A stretch of DNA of 64,000 nucleotides from Pseudomonas sichuanensis (GCF_003231305.1 NZ_QKVM01000033.1:1-64000); one strand, 5' to 3'; shown: positions 7,678 through 16,373, counted from the first letter of the stretch. Notes: generated by a model from the sequence alone, not told the origin. Translations and numbers: made by a program.

Positions 7678-9116
7678 ATTGCTGCCCTCTGATCCTGCCA
7701 GGTGGACAAACCCTTGAAGGCGTCCAATGCACGCTGGCGACTGCTTTCGAGATCGACGATCGGACTGGTGTAGTAATTTGTAGCAAACAGATCGGCAGAT
7801 TTCACCGGGAAATGAATGTATTTATCATCCGCCTGCCGTAGCTCCGGCAACCAGTGGCGTATGAAAACGCCTTTGGAATCGAAGCGTTGCGACTGAGTGA
7901 CCGGGTTGAAGATGCGAAAGTAAGGCACGGCGTCGGTGCCTGTCGACGCACTCCACTGCCAGCCGCCGTTGTTGGCGGCCAGGTCGCCGTCGATCAGGTG
8001 GCGCATGAAGTGTCGTTCCCCCTCGCGCCAGTCGATCAGCAGGTTCTTGCTGAGGAACATGGCCACGATCATGCGCAGGCGGTTGTGCATCCAGCCGGTG
8101 TGCAGCAGCTGGCGCATGGCGGCATCGATGATCGGGAAACCCGTGCGGCCTTCTTTCCAGGCTTGCAGGTCGTCAGGTGCGTTGCGCCAGGGCAGGGCTT
8201 CGGTGTGGGCACGGAAGGCGCGGTGCCGGGACACCTGTGGATAACCCACCAGGATGTGTTTGTAGAACTCCCGCCAGAGCAGTTCGTTGACCCAGGTCTG
8301 CACGCCGGCATTGCCGCTGTCGAACTCACCCTGGTTGCTGGCCAGGGCGGCATGCAGGCACTGGCGCGGCGAGATCACCCCGGCGGCCAGGTAGGGTGAA
8401 AGCTGGCTGGTGCCGGCCTTGGCGGGCAGGTCGCGCTGTTGTGGGTAGTCTTCGACACATTCGTCGAGGAAGTGGGCCAGGCGCCGGTGCGCCTCGTCCT
8501 CGCCGGCCGGCCAGTGCTCGCGCAGGGCAACGGGTGTGCCGTCAAAGCCTTCGATGTGCGCAGGGATGGGGTCGCTGGCGATGTCCAGGGCGCCTTGGCG
8601 CTGAACACGCGGGGCGCGGGCGGGCAGGCTGCGGTGCAGGTGCTCCAGGCAAACCCGTTTGAACTGGCTGAACACCTGGAAGTAATGGCCGCTGCGGGTG
8701 AGCACGCTGCCGGGCTTGAACAGCAACTGGTCGAGATGGCCATGGGCACCGATCCCGGCCTGTTCCAGCAGCCGTGCGGTGGCCTGGTCGCGCCGGGCTT
8801 CGTTGACGCCGTACTCGTCGTTCCAGTGCACGGCCTCGATGTTGTGCTGGCGGCACACCTTTAGCACCGCTTCGGGCACCTCGGCCCAGCTGTCGGTATG
8901 GCGGATCAGCAGCGGGATGTTCAGGGCTTGCAGCGACTGGCGCAGCTGGCGCAGGTTACGCAGCCAGAAGTCGACCTTGCAGGCGGCGTCGTCGTGGCTT
9001 TGCCACTGCCTGGGGCTGGCGATCCACAGGGCCACGGCAGGGCCGCGCTGGCAGGCGGCCGAGAGGGCGGTGTTGTCGTCGATGCGCAGGTCGCTGCGCA
9101 GCCAGATCAATTGCAT
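7674..9116 (-). CDS. phrB: Deoxyribodipyrimidine photolyase
   Basis: Class I DNA photolyase that splits cyclobutane pyrimidine dimers with blue or near-UV light and FADH-. The 480-residue product has the N-terminal alpha/beta antenna domain (MQLIWLRSDLRIDDNTAL) and the C-terminal FAD domain with WVNELLWREFY and GWMHNRLRMIVAMFLSKN, then the conserved NNGGWQW segment. Start at 9116, five nt after the regulator gene's stop, and the 3' end overlaps the SDR gene by 4 nt, so it is co-transcribed with both. Its place behind a LitR-type regulator implies light-induced expression. Confidence 0.96.
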   Translation of the reverse strand: MQLIWLRSDLRIDDNTALSAACQRGPAVALWIASPRQWQSHDDAACKVDFWLRNLRQLRQSLQALNIPLLIRHTDSWAEVPEAVLKVCRQHNIEAVHWNDEYGVNEARRDQATARLLEQAGIGAHGHLDQLLFKPGSVLTRSGHYFQVFSQFKRVCLEHLHRSLPARAPRVQRQGALDIASDPIPAHIEGFDGTPVALREHWPAGEDEAHRRLAHFLDECVEDYPQQRDLPAKAGTSQLSPYLAAGVISPRQCLHAALASNQGEFDSGNAGVQTWVNELLWREFYKHILVGYPQVSRHRAFRAHTEALPWRNAPDDLQAWKEGRTGFPIIDAAMRQLLHTGWMHNRLRMIVAMFLSKNLLIDWREGERHFMRHLIDGDLAANNGGWQWSASTGTDAVPYFRIFNPVTQSQRFDSKGVFIRHWLPELRQADDKYIHFPVKSADLFATNYYTSPIVDLESSRQRALDAFKGLSTWQDQRAAI

Positions 9117-9120
9117 GGGG

Positions 9121-9999
9121 TTAGCGGCCTGTTGAGTGTTGAAGGCGGTGCAAGGCAGCCTGTGGGCTGTCGAACAGTTGCAGGTCGGGCAGGCCCAGGG
9201 CTTGCAGTTCGGCCTGATGCAGGCTGATGCTGCGGCCGCCCAGGAGTTTTGCCGTGTTCAGGTCTTGCAGGGCGCGGCCGAGGGCTGCGAGGTCCGGGCG
9301 CCGGCCGAGGTAGAGCAGCAGCGCGCGTGGCTGCAGCAGCTCGACGGCCTGGCGCAATTGCCGGGGCTCCACGGGCCATTCGAGGATCTCCAGCGGCTGG
9401 CCGTTGCTGCTGAGCAGCCAGGCGCAGAGCCAGAATTCGGCATCGAAGGGCGTGTCGTCGGTGCGTGCCAGCAGTACGCATGCTCCCGCCAGGGAATGGC
9501 TGTCGTGGTACACCCGGGCGCCCAGCTTGCTGCGCAGCCAGGTGTTGAAGAACGCCTGCTCCAGGCCCGCGTCGAAGTGCGTCTGCCAGCGCAGGGCAAG
9601 CGCGTCGAGCAGCGGCAGCAGCAGGCGTTCGCATACCGTGACGGCCGGATACAGCGCCATGGCCTGATTCAGCAGTTGGTCGAGTGGGCGTTGCGCCAGC
9701 AGGGCGATGGCTTCGATCAGTTGCTCGATGCGCTCACCCCATTCGCCCTCGACCGGGGTGCTGGCGTCCGCCGCGTTGTCCAGCAGTGCGCGCACCTGGC
9801 TGACCGCCGCGCCGCGTTCGAGCCAGCGCAGCACTGCCTGGACGCGCTGCACCTGGTCCTGTGGATAAAGGCGGTGGCCCTTGGGTGTGCGTTGCGGCTT
9901 GATCAACCCGTAACGGCGCTCCCAGGCGCGCAGGGTGACCGGGTTGACGCCGGTCAGCCGGGCGACTTCGCCAATGGGTAGCAGGGCTTCAGATGGCAT
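9121..9999 (-). CDS. MerR-family regulator, class II LitR/CarH-like
   Basis: The 292-residue protein has a MerR winged helix at residues 7-75 (IGEVARLTGVNPVTLRAWERRYGL) and a C-terminal region related to the CarH/LitR helical and Rossmann domains. The cobalamin features are missing: where CarH has W-x9-EH, this protein has W138, E147 and Q148, and no DxHxxG is seen. That fits class II LitR (PplR) proteins of P. putida, which sense light indirectly through a LOV-domain partner. It overlaps the rudS 3' end by 11 nt. Three matching palindromic operators lie upstream at 10977, 11027 and 12102. Confidence 0.85.
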   Translation of the reverse strand: MPSEALLPIGEVARLTGVNPVTLRAWERRYGLIKPQRTPKGHRLYPQDQVQRVQAVLRWLERGAAVSQVRALLDNAADASTPVEGEWGERIEQLIEAIALLAQRPLDQLLNQAMALYPAVTVCERLLLPLLDALALRWQTHFDAGLEQAFFNTWLRSKLGARVYHDSHSLAGACVLLARTDDTPFDAEFWLCAWLLSSNGQPLEILEWPVEPRQLRQAVELLQPRALLLYLGRRPDLAALGRALQDLNTAKLLGGRSISLHQAELQALGLPDLQLFDSPQAALHRLQHSTGR

Positions 10000-10957
10000 T
10001 GCGCAGCCCGAGGCGTTCAGGGTGGGGTTGCAGGTAGGCCTGCTGCAACAGGTAGGGGTCGGGGTGGCAACGCAGGTGGTGTTTGAGCAGCGTCAACGGC
10101 ACCACCAGCGGCACCACGCCTTGCTGGTACTGGCCGATGATCTGCTGCAGCTCGGCCTTGTCGGCCTGGTCGAGGTCGTTGCGCAGGTAACCGCTCAGGT
10201 GCTGCAGCACGTTGCCATGGGTGCCGCGGCTGGCGCAGCGGCGCAGGGCCTGCATCAGCTGGCTGAAATAAGCGGGGCCGAACTGCTCGGGGTCGTGGTC
10301 GCGGGTCATGCTGCCGAGCAGCTTGCCCAGGCTTCGGTACGCCTGCGGGTTATGGGCCATCAACAGGTACTTGTAGCGGGCGTGGAAGCGGATCAGCGCG
10401 CCACGGCTGAGGCCGCCCTGCAGTACCTGCTGCCAGTCGGCGTAGGCATACACGCGGCTGATGAAGTTCTCGCGCAGCACCGGGTCGTGCAGGCGGCCTT
10501 CTTCTTCCACCGGCAGGTCCGGGCGGCCGGCACAGAAGGCGGCGGCGTAGGCGCCGCGCCCGCCCTGGCTGGCCGGGTGGCCGTTCTCCTGGTACACCTT
10601 GACCCGCTCGAGCCCGCAGGAAGGCGATTTCTGCATGAAGATGTAGCCGCAGATATCGTCGAGTTCGCTGGCCATCTGTTGGCCGTAGGCGCGCAGCGGA
10701 CCGGAAAAATCGGTGCTGCTGTCGCGGCTGCCGGTGACGGCAGGGTGCTCCGGGTCGCCGACCAGGCGGATCGGCTCGCGAGGCACGCCCAGGCCGATGG
10801 CGACTTCCGGGCACACCGTCACCCATTCGAAGTGCTCGTCGAGCAGCTCATGGCACAGGTCGGAGTGCTTGTGCCCGGCGTTGTAGCGCACGTTGAGGCC
10901 TGTGAGGCAGGCGCTGATGGCCAGGCGTGGCTTGCCGCTCGGGGAGGGATGTTTCAT
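9989..10957 (-). CDS. rudS: TudS (DUF523)-DUF1722 fusion, tRNA 4-thiouridine desulfidase RudS
   Basis: The 322-residue protein joins an N-terminal DUF523/TudS domain (about 10-160) to a C-terminal DUF1722/YbgA domain (about 185-305). The TudS part keeps three cysteines in SACLTG (C17), CPEVAIGLG (C49) and KSPSCG (C114), as expected for a three-Cys [4Fe-4S] cluster. This fusion was described in P. putida as RudS, which removes sulfur from 4-thiouridine in tRNA. Start ATG at 10957 with CGGAG upstream; an extension to 11194 runs through the operators and was rejected. It leads the operon rudS-litR-phrB-SDR. E. coli ybgA (DUF1722 alone) also sits beside phrB. Confidence 0.85.
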   Translation of the reverse strand: MKHPSPSGKPRLAISACLTGLNVRYNAGHKHSDLCHELLDEHFEWVTVCPEVAIGLGVPREPIRLVGDPEHPAVTGSRDSSTDFSGPLRAYGQQMASELDDICGYIFMQKSPSCGLERVKVYQENGHPASQGGRGAYAAAFCAGRPDLPVEEEGRLHDPVLRENFISRVYAYADWQQVLQGGLSRGALIRFHARYKYLLMAHNPQAYRSLGKLLGSMTRDHDPEQFGPAYFSQLMQALRRCASRGTHGNVLQHLSGYLRNDLDQADKAELQQIIGQYQQGVVPLVVPLTLLKHHLRCHPDPYLLQQAYLQPHPERLGLRNAI

Positions 10958-10976
10958 GGCGTGCTCCGGAATTACT

Positions 10977-11000
10977 TGTACAGGCAGCAGGGTTTGTACA
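10977..11000. promoter_or_regulatory. LitR/PplR-type operator 1, upstream of rudS
   Basis: TGTACA (10977-10982), 12 nt, then TGTACA (10995-11000): an exact match to the T(G/A)TACA-N12-TGTA(C/T)A site described for P. putida class II LitR proteins. It ends 20 nt before the rudS start codon, a position fit for repression of the rudS-litR-phrB-SDR operon in the dark. Confidence 0.75.
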
Positions 11001-11026
11001 AGGCAATTCCAGCACATTTGAAAACT

Positions 11027-11050
11027 TATACAAGAATTATTTCTTGTATA
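11027..11050. promoter_or_regulatory. LitR/PplR-type operator 2, upstream of rudS
   Basis: TATACA (11027-11032), 12 nt, then TGTATA (11045-11050). It fits the same consensus, and its AT-rich centre (AGAATTATTTCT) continues the dyad almost perfectly. It lies 27 nt upstream of operator 1 in the short gap between the FAD oxidoreductase and rudS, so two regulator dimers could bind side by side. Confidence 0.75.
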
Positions 11051-11064
11051 GGTTTTTGGTCCGG

Positions 11065-12051
11065 CTAATCCAGGTGCTCCAGCAGCCGCCGGGCCGCCTC
11101 CTGGCCGCTGAGCCAGGCGCCTTCGACACGCCCGGACAGGCACCAGTCGCCACAGGCATACAGGCCCAGGTCGGCATCGGCCAGGGCGCCCCATTCATGG
11201 TTCACGGCCGGCCGGGCATACAGCCAGCGGTGGGCGAGGGCGAACGTCGGCGCAGGCACCACGCAGCCGACCAGCTCGGCGAATTCGCCCCACAGCTGTT
11301 CGATCACGTCTTCCTTGGGCAGGTCGATATGCTGCTTGCTCCAGCTGGAGGTGGCGTGCAGCACCCAGGTGTCGAGGTGCGCTTCACGCCCGGGCTTGCT
11401 GCGGTTGCGTGCCAGCCAGTCAAGCGGGTTGTCTTGTACGAAGCAGCCTTGCATGGGGGTATCGAGCGGGGTTTCGAAGCCCAGGGCGATCGCCCAGGTC
11501 GGCTCCATCTGCACACCGGCGGCGACCGCGGCAAGCTTGGGGGTGGCGGTCAGCAGCTGCGTTGCCTGAGGCGCCGGCACGGCGATGACCACCCGGCTGA
11601 ATGGGCCGTGGCTGCAGCCCTCGGTGTCTTGCAGGTGCCAGTATTGCTTGCCGCGGAACACCTCGGCGATGCGGCAGCCGAAGTTGACCGTGACGTCCTT
11701 TAGCAACCCGCGGGTGATGGCGCTCATGCGCGGTACGCCGACCCAGCGGGTCTGTTCGTCAGGGGAGGGGGTGAGTTCGCCATCGCGGTAGTTGTACAGC
11801 TGGGGCTTCCACTGTTCGGCCCAGCCGCTGGCGACCCAGTGTTGCACCTGCTCGACGAAACGCCGGTCGCGGGCGGTGAAGTATTGGGCGCCGAGGTCAA
11901 GCGCACCGGCCTCGCTGCGCTTGCTGGCCATGCGCCCGCCGCTGCCGTGGCCTTTGTCGAACAGATGGACGGTGTGCCCGGCTTTCTGCAAGGCCTGGGC
12001 GGCGGACAAACCGGCGATGCCGGCACCGATGATGGCAATAGGTACTGTCAT
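11065..12051 (-). CDS. FAD/NAD(P)-dependent amine-oxidase-like oxidoreductase
   Basis: The 328-residue protein begins MTVPIAIIGAGIAGLSAAQA, a dinucleotide-binding GxGxxG at 8-13, followed by LFDKGHGSGGRMASKR and LDLGAQYFTARD, typical of renalase-like/COG3380 flavoproteins. Substrate is not known; a role in pigment or reduced-nicotinamide metabolism is possible. The ATG at 12051 was chosen because the longer frame (to 12183) reads through the operator at 12102. Its own operator, the same strand and position next to rudS-phrB place it in the light regulon. Confidence 0.82.
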   Translation of the reverse strand: MTVPIAIIGAGIAGLSAAQALQKAGHTVHLFDKGHGSGGRMASKRSEAGALDLGAQYFTARDRRFVEQVQHWVASGWAEQWKPQLYNYRDGELTPSPDEQTRWVGVPRMSAITRGLLKDVTVNFGCRIAEVFRGKQYWHLQDTEGCSHGPFSRVVIAVPAPQATQLLTATPKLAAVAAGVQMEPTWAIALGFETPLDTPMQGCFVQDNPLDWLARNRSKPGREAHLDTWVLHATSSWSKQHIDLPKEDVIEQLWGEFAELVGCVVPAPTFALAHRWLYARPAVNHEWGALADADLGLYACGDWCLSGRVEGAWLSGQEAARRLLEHLD

Positions 12052-12101
12052 GATGGCCTCTTCGAACCTCGCTGTTCGCAGCCTACGCTGCCAGGCAAAC
12101 C

Positions 12102-12125
12102 TGTACAATACGCAATGTTTGTATA
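12102..12125. promoter_or_regulatory. LitR/PplR-type operator 3, FAD oxidoreductase/epimerase intergenic
   Basis: TGTACA (12102-12107), 12 nt, TGTATA (12120-12125). On the minus strand the inner half supplies TTGTAC, which with a 17-nt spacer leads to TAGGCT, a plausible -35/-10 pair for the FAD gene, so a bound regulator would block RNA polymerase. The divergent epimerase gene starts 113 nt away and might also respond. Confidence 0.72.
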
Positions 12126-12238
12126 AGGTTATTCCGCTCGATAGGGCAGCTTGGCCTATGTTTATCCGAGAGCGTTCGGTCAAAAAAGTGCCTTGATCTT
12201 AAAAATAGACCACGGCCGCCAACTCTGAGGACACAGTC

Positions 12239-13144
12239 ATGCATATATTGCTGACCGGCGGTACCGGCCTCATCGGCCAGCACCTTTGCCAGCTGTGGCG
12301 AGGGCAGGGTCACCGCCTGACCGTGTGGAGCCGCACCCCCGCGCAGGTGCCCAAACGCTGTGGCAGCGACGTGCGCGGTGTCGCTCGGCTGGAGGAGATT
12401 GCCGCGGATGATGCCGTGGACGCGGTGATCAACCTGGCCGGCGCGCCGATCGCCGACCGGCCCTGGACGGCCGGGCGCCGCAGCCTGCTCTGGGCCAGCC
12501 GCATCACCCTCACCGAGCAGTTGCTGGCCTGGCTCGAGGGCCGCGAGCAACGCCCCGAGGTGCTGATATCCGGCTCTGCCGTGGGCTGGTATGGCGACGC
12601 TGGCGAGCGTGAGCTGACCGAGGCGTCGGCGCCGGTGAAGGAGGATTTTGCCAGCCAGCTGTGCATCGCCTGGGAGGAGACCGCCTTGCGCGCCCAGGCC
12701 TTTGGCATCCGCGTGGTGCTGGTGCGAACGGGGTTGGTGCTGGCCAGCGACGGCGGCTTTTTGTCGCGCCTGCGCCTGCCGTTCAAACTCGGGCTGGGCG
12801 GGCCGCTGGGCGATGGCCGGCAGTGGATGCCGTGGGTGCATATAGACGACCAGGTCGCCCTGATTGATTTTCTGTTGCAGCACAAGGAGGCCAGCGGTCC
12901 TTATAATGCCTGCGCCCCGGAGCCGGTGCGCAACCGCGAGTTCGCCAGGCAGCTGGGGCGTGCCCTGCATCGCCCGGCGTTGCTGCCGATGCCGGCGTTG
13001 CTGCTCAAGGCCGGGCTGGGTGAGCTGTCCACATTGCTGCTTGGCGGCCAGCGTGCCCGCCCGGTGCGCCTGCTGGCGGCAGGCTTCACATTCCGCTTCA
13101 ACGATCTGCAATCGGCGCTGGGCAACCTGTCCAGCCGCCTCTGA
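12239..13144 (+). CDS. TIGR01777-family NAD-dependent epimerase/dehydratase-like protein
   Basis: The 301-residue protein starts MHILLTGGTGLIGQHL (Rossmann GGTGLIG at 7-13), carries the family-typical SGSAVGWYGD near 120-130, and ends in the DUF1731 C-terminal domain (MPALLLKAGLGELS through GFTFRFNDL). This matches TIGR01777 (YfcH/SulA-homologue) proteins, whose substrate is unknown; some annotations call it a cell-division inhibitor by weak analogy. It lies 13 nt before hemH in the same direction, so the two are probably co-transcribed, and it is divergent from the light-regulated FAD gene. Confidence 0.88.
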   Translation: MHILLTGGTGLIGQHLCQLWRGQGHRLTVWSRTPAQVPKRCGSDVRGVARLEEIAADDAVDAVINLAGAPIADRPWTAGRRSLLWASRITLTEQLLAWLEGREQRPEVLISGSAVGWYGDAGERELTEASAPVKEDFASQLCIAWEETALRAQAFGIRVVLVRTGLVLASDGGFLSRLRLPFKLGLGGPLGDGRQWMPWVHIDDQVALIDFLLQHKEASGPYNACAPEPVRNREFARQLGRALHRPALLPMPALLLKAGLGELSTLLLGGQRARPVRLLAAGFTFRFNDLQSALGNLSSRL

Positions 13145-13157
13145 CATAGGACGCTGC

Positions 13158-14171
13158 ATGACCGATCACGCTCTGCTGCTGGTCAACCTGGGCTCGCCGG
13201 CCTCCACCTCGGTGGCCGACGTGCGCCGTTACCTCAACCAGTTCCTCATGGACCCGTACGTGATCGACCTGCCCTGGCCGGTGCGGCGCCTGCTGGTGTC
13301 GCTGATCCTGATCAAGCGCCCCGAGCAGTCGGCCCATGCCTACGCCTCGATCTGGTGGGACGAAGGTTCGCCGCTGGTGGTGCTGACCCGCCGCTTGCAG
13401 CAGGCGATGAGCGCCCATTGGCCCCATGGCCCGGTCGAGATCGCCATGCGCTATGGCCAGCCGGCGCTGCCCGAGGTGCTCGAGCGCCTGGCTGCCCAGG
13501 GTGTGCGTAAAGTGACTCTGGCGCCGCTTTATCCACAGTTCGCCGACAGCACCGTGACCACCGTGGTGGAGCTGGCCAAGCAGACCATCGCCGAGCGCAA
13601 GCTGCCGTTGCAGACCCGCATTCTGCAGCCGTTCTACGACCACCCCGACTACATCGACGCGCTGGTCGCCAGCGCCCGGCCGCACCTGGAGCAGGGTTAC
13701 GATCACCTGCTGCTGAGCTTCCATGGCCTGCCCGAGCGCCATCTGAAGAAGCTCGACCCTACCGGCAACCACGATTTCCAGGCCGCCGATTGCTGCGCCG
13801 GCGCCAGCGCCGAGATGCGCGCGGTGTGCTATCGCGGACAGTGCCTGGCCACCGCCAAGGCCTTCGCGCAGAAGATGGGTATCCCGGATGGCAAGTGGTC
13901 GGTGTCGTTCCAGTCGCGCCTGGGCCGCGCCAAGTGGATCGAGCCCTACACCGAAACGCGCCTGGATGAGCTGGGCAAGGCGGGGGTGCAGAAGCTGCTG
14001 GTGATGTGCCCGGCCTTCGTCGCTGACTGCATCGAGACGCTGGAAGAGATCGGCGATCGGGGCAAGGAGCAGTTCATCGAGGCGGGTGGCAAGGAGCTGG
14101 TGCTGGTGCCGTGCCTGAATGATCACCCGGAGTGGGTGAGGGTGTTGGCGGGGATGTGCGAGAAGGCTTGA
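13158..14171 (+). CDS. hemH: Ferrochelatase
   Basis: Inserts Fe2+ into protoporphyrin IX in the last step of heme synthesis. The 337-residue product has VNLGSP near the N-terminus, the metal-site histidine in LLSFHGLPERH, and the conserved CPAFVADCIETLEEI with the catalytic glutamate. Start ATG at 13158 follows GACGCTGC; an upstream extension overlaps the preceding gene and was rejected. It is translated just after the TIGR01777 protein. The downstream REP pair separates it from the convergent uraA. Confidence 0.96.
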   Translation: MTDHALLLVNLGSPASTSVADVRRYLNQFLMDPYVIDLPWPVRRLLVSLILIKRPEQSAHAYASIWWDEGSPLVVLTRRLQQAMSAHWPHGPVEIAMRYGQPALPEVLERLAAQGVRKVTLAPLYPQFADSTVTTVVELAKQTIAERKLPLQTRILQPFYDHPDYIDALVASARPHLEQGYDHLLLSFHGLPERHLKKLDPTGNHDFQAADCCAGASAEMRAVCYRGQCLATAKAFAQKMGIPDGKWSVSFQSRLGRAKWIEPYTETRLDELGKAGVQKLLVMCPAFVADCIETLEEIGDRGKEQFIEAGGKELVLVPCLNDHPEWVRVLAGMCEKA

Positions 14172-14188
14172 AAACTACAGGGGCTTGC

Positions 14189-14277
14189 CGTGGGAGCGGG
14201 CTTGCCCCGCGATAGCGATTGTTCTGGCGACCCGATTGGCAAGCCAGACGCCATCGCGGGGCAAGCCCGCTCCCACG
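14189..14277. repeat. REP pair (variant A)
   Basis: CGTGGGAGCGGGCTTGCCCC at 14189 and its inverted copy ending at 14277 form a BIME-like pair around a 38-nt centre, between the convergent hemH and uraA genes. This is the canonical P. putida REP sequence and may help 3'-end stability or termination. Confidence 0.8.
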
Positions 14278-14295
14278 CCCCTTCAAACCGTCAGA

Positions 14296-15570
14296 TCAAG
14301 GCAACTGATCATCCAGCTTCTTGTGTTTCCAGCCATCGTTGCCCGGCAGGATCAGGTTCAGGGCAATGGCCACGATGGCGCACAGGGCGATGCCCTTCAG
14401 GCCCCAGTCGTCCGGGCCGTCGCCGCTGCCGATCAGTACGCCGCCGATGCCGAACACCAGGGTCACCGACACGATCACCAGGTTGCGCGCTTCGGCCAGG
14501 TCGATCTTGTGGCGGATCATGGTGTTCATGCCCACCGCCGCGATCGAGCCGAACAGCAGGCACAGGATGCCACCCATCACCGGTACCGGAATGCTCTGCA
14601 GCAGCGCGCCGAACTTGCCGATGAAGGCCAGGGTGATGGCGAACAGCGCCGCCCAGGTCATGATCTTCGGGTTGTAGTTCTTGGTCAGCATCACCGCGCC
14701 GGTCACTTCGGCGTAGGTGGTGTTGGGCGGGCCGCCGAACAGGCCGGCGGCGGTAGTCGCCAGGCCGTCCCCCAGCAGGGTACGGTGCAGGCCAGGCTTC
14801 TTGAGGTAGTCACGGCCGGTCACGCTGCCGACTGCGATCACCCCGCCAATGTGTTCGATCGCCGGTGCCAGGGCGACCGGCACGATGAACAGGATGGCCT
14901 GCCAGTTGAAGGCCGGGGCGGTGAAGTTCGGCAGCTCCAGCCAAGGGGCCGCGGCGATCTTGGCGGTGTCGACCACGCCAAAGGCGAACGACAGGGCAAA
15001 GCCCACCAGCACGCCGGAGATGATCGGTACCAGGCGGAAGATGCCCTTGCCGAACACCGCCACGATCAGCGTGGTCAGCAGCGCCGGCATCGAGATCATC
15101 ATCGCGGTCTTGTACGGCATCAGCGCAGCGCCATCACCGCCCTTGCCCATGGCCATGTTGGCGGCGATCGGCGCCATGGCCAGGCCGATGGAGATGATCA
15201 CCGGGCCGATGACCACCGGCGGCAGCATGCGGTCGATGAAGCCGGTGCCTTTGACCTTCACCATCAGGCCCATGAAGGTGTAGACGAAGCCTGCGGCCAT
15301 CACCCCGCCCATGGTCTCGGCCAGGCCGAACTGGCCCTTGGCGAGGATGATCGGGGTGATGAAGGCAAAGCTCGACGCCAGGAACACCGGGACCTGACGG
15401 CCGGTCACCAGCTGGAACAGCAAGGTGCCGATGCCGGCGGTGAACAGCGCGACGTTGGGGTCGAGGCCGGTGATCAGCGGCATCAGCACCAGCGCGCCGA
15501 ATGCCACGAAGAGCATCTGCGCGCCCGAGACGACCTGGCGCCAGAGCGGGTCGTTGAAGCCGTCCTGCAT
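14296..15570 (-). CDS. uraA: Uracil permease (NCS2 family)
   Basis: Inner-membrane uracil:H+ symporter. The 424-residue protein has about 14 hydrophobic segments and NCS2 signatures such as EHIGGVIAVGSVTGRDY (with the functional glutamate) and GLFGGPPNTTYAEVTGA. It starts two nucleotides after the upp stop, giving a upp-uraA salvage operon in which imported uracil is converted to UMP at once. Confidence 0.95.
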   Translation of the reverse strand: MQDGFNDPLWRQVVSGAQMLFVAFGALVLMPLITGLDPNVALFTAGIGTLLFQLVTGRQVPVFLASSFAFITPIILAKGQFGLAETMGGVMAAGFVYTFMGLMVKVKGTGFIDRMLPPVVIGPVIISIGLAMAPIAANMAMGKGGDGAALMPYKTAMMISMPALLTTLIVAVFGKGIFRLVPIISGVLVGFALSFAFGVVDTAKIAAAPWLELPNFTAPAFNWQAILFIVPVALAPAIEHIGGVIAVGSVTGRDYLKKPGLHRTLLGDGLATTAAGLFGGPPNTTYAEVTGAVMLTKNYNPKIMTWAALFAITLAFIGKFGALLQSIPVPVMGGILCLLFGSIAAVGMNTMIRHKIDLAEARNLVIVSVTLVFGIGGVLIGSGDGPDDWGLKGIALCAIVAIALNLILPGNDGWKHKKLDDQLP

Positions 15571-15572
15571 GG

Positions 15573-16211
15573 TCAGGCGTCCTTCTGCTTGGTGCCGAAG
15601 ATCTTGTCACCGGCATCGCCCAGGCCGGGGACGATGTAGCCGTGTTCGTTCAGGCGCTGGTCGATCGAGGCGGTGTAGATCTTCACATCCGGGTGGGCTT
15701 TCTCCACCACTTCGATGCCTTCGGGTGCGGCGACCAGCACCATGGCGCGGATCTCTTTGCAGCCGGCTTTCTTCAGCAGGTCGATGGTGGCGACCATCGA
15801 GCCGCCGGTGGCCAGCATCGGGTCGATGATCAGGGCCAGGCGCTGATTGATGTCCGGTGCGAGCTTTTCAAGGTAGGTGTGCGCTTCGAGGGTTTCCTCG
15901 TTGCGGGCAACGCCCACGGCACTGACCTTGGCGCCGGGGATCAGGCTGAGCACGCCGTCGAGCATGCCGATGCCGGCACGCAGGATAGGCACGACGGTGA
16001 TCTTCTTGCCGGCGATTTTCTCGACCTGCACCTTGCCGCACCAGCCGTCGATCTCGTAGGTTTCGAGCGGCAGGTCCTGGGTGGCTTCGTAGGTCAACAG
16101 CGCGCCGACTTCCTGGGCGAGTTCGCGAAAATTCTTGGTGCTGATATCGGCGCGGCGCATGAGGCCGAGCTTATGGCGGATCAGCGGATGGCGGATCTCA
16201 CGAGTAGGCAT
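15573..16211 (-). CDS. upp: Uracil phosphoribosyltransferase
   Basis: Makes UMP from uracil and PRPP. The 212-residue product begins MPTREIRHPLIRHKLGLMRR and has the PRPP loop LIIDPMLATGGSM and the uracil-binding GLGDAGDK near the end. The ATG at 16211 has GGAGCCCCCCT upstream, better than the in-frame codon at 16235. First gene of upp-uraA, divergent from hpt across a 162-bp gap. Confidence 0.97.
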   Translation of the reverse strand: MPTREIRHPLIRHKLGLMRRADISTKNFRELAQEVGALLTYEATQDLPLETYEIDGWCGKVQVEKIAGKKITVVPILRAGIGMLDGVLSLIPGAKVSAVGVARNEETLEAHTYLEKLAPDINQRLALIIDPMLATGGSMVATIDLLKKAGCKEIRAMVLVAAPEGIEVVEKAHPDVKIYTASIDQRLNEHGYIVPGLGDAGDKIFGTKQKDA

Positions 16212-16373
16212 AGGGGGGCTCCGGAAGGCGGGCAAAAAAACCGCGCTAGATTAATCTATTCAGTCCTGACTGTCGTGCGGTCATTGTGCACGTTAGTCCA
16301 TAAAGGCTTGATCTGGGACGAGCGGATGCGTACCTTTGCCCGCTTTTCCAAAACGCACCCCCTGGAGAGCGCC

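Noticed and set aside
10958..11194. Longer start for the RudS-type gene
   Set aside because: It reads through both LitR operators and the FAD gene's 3' end; the ATG at 10957 has CGGAG upstream.
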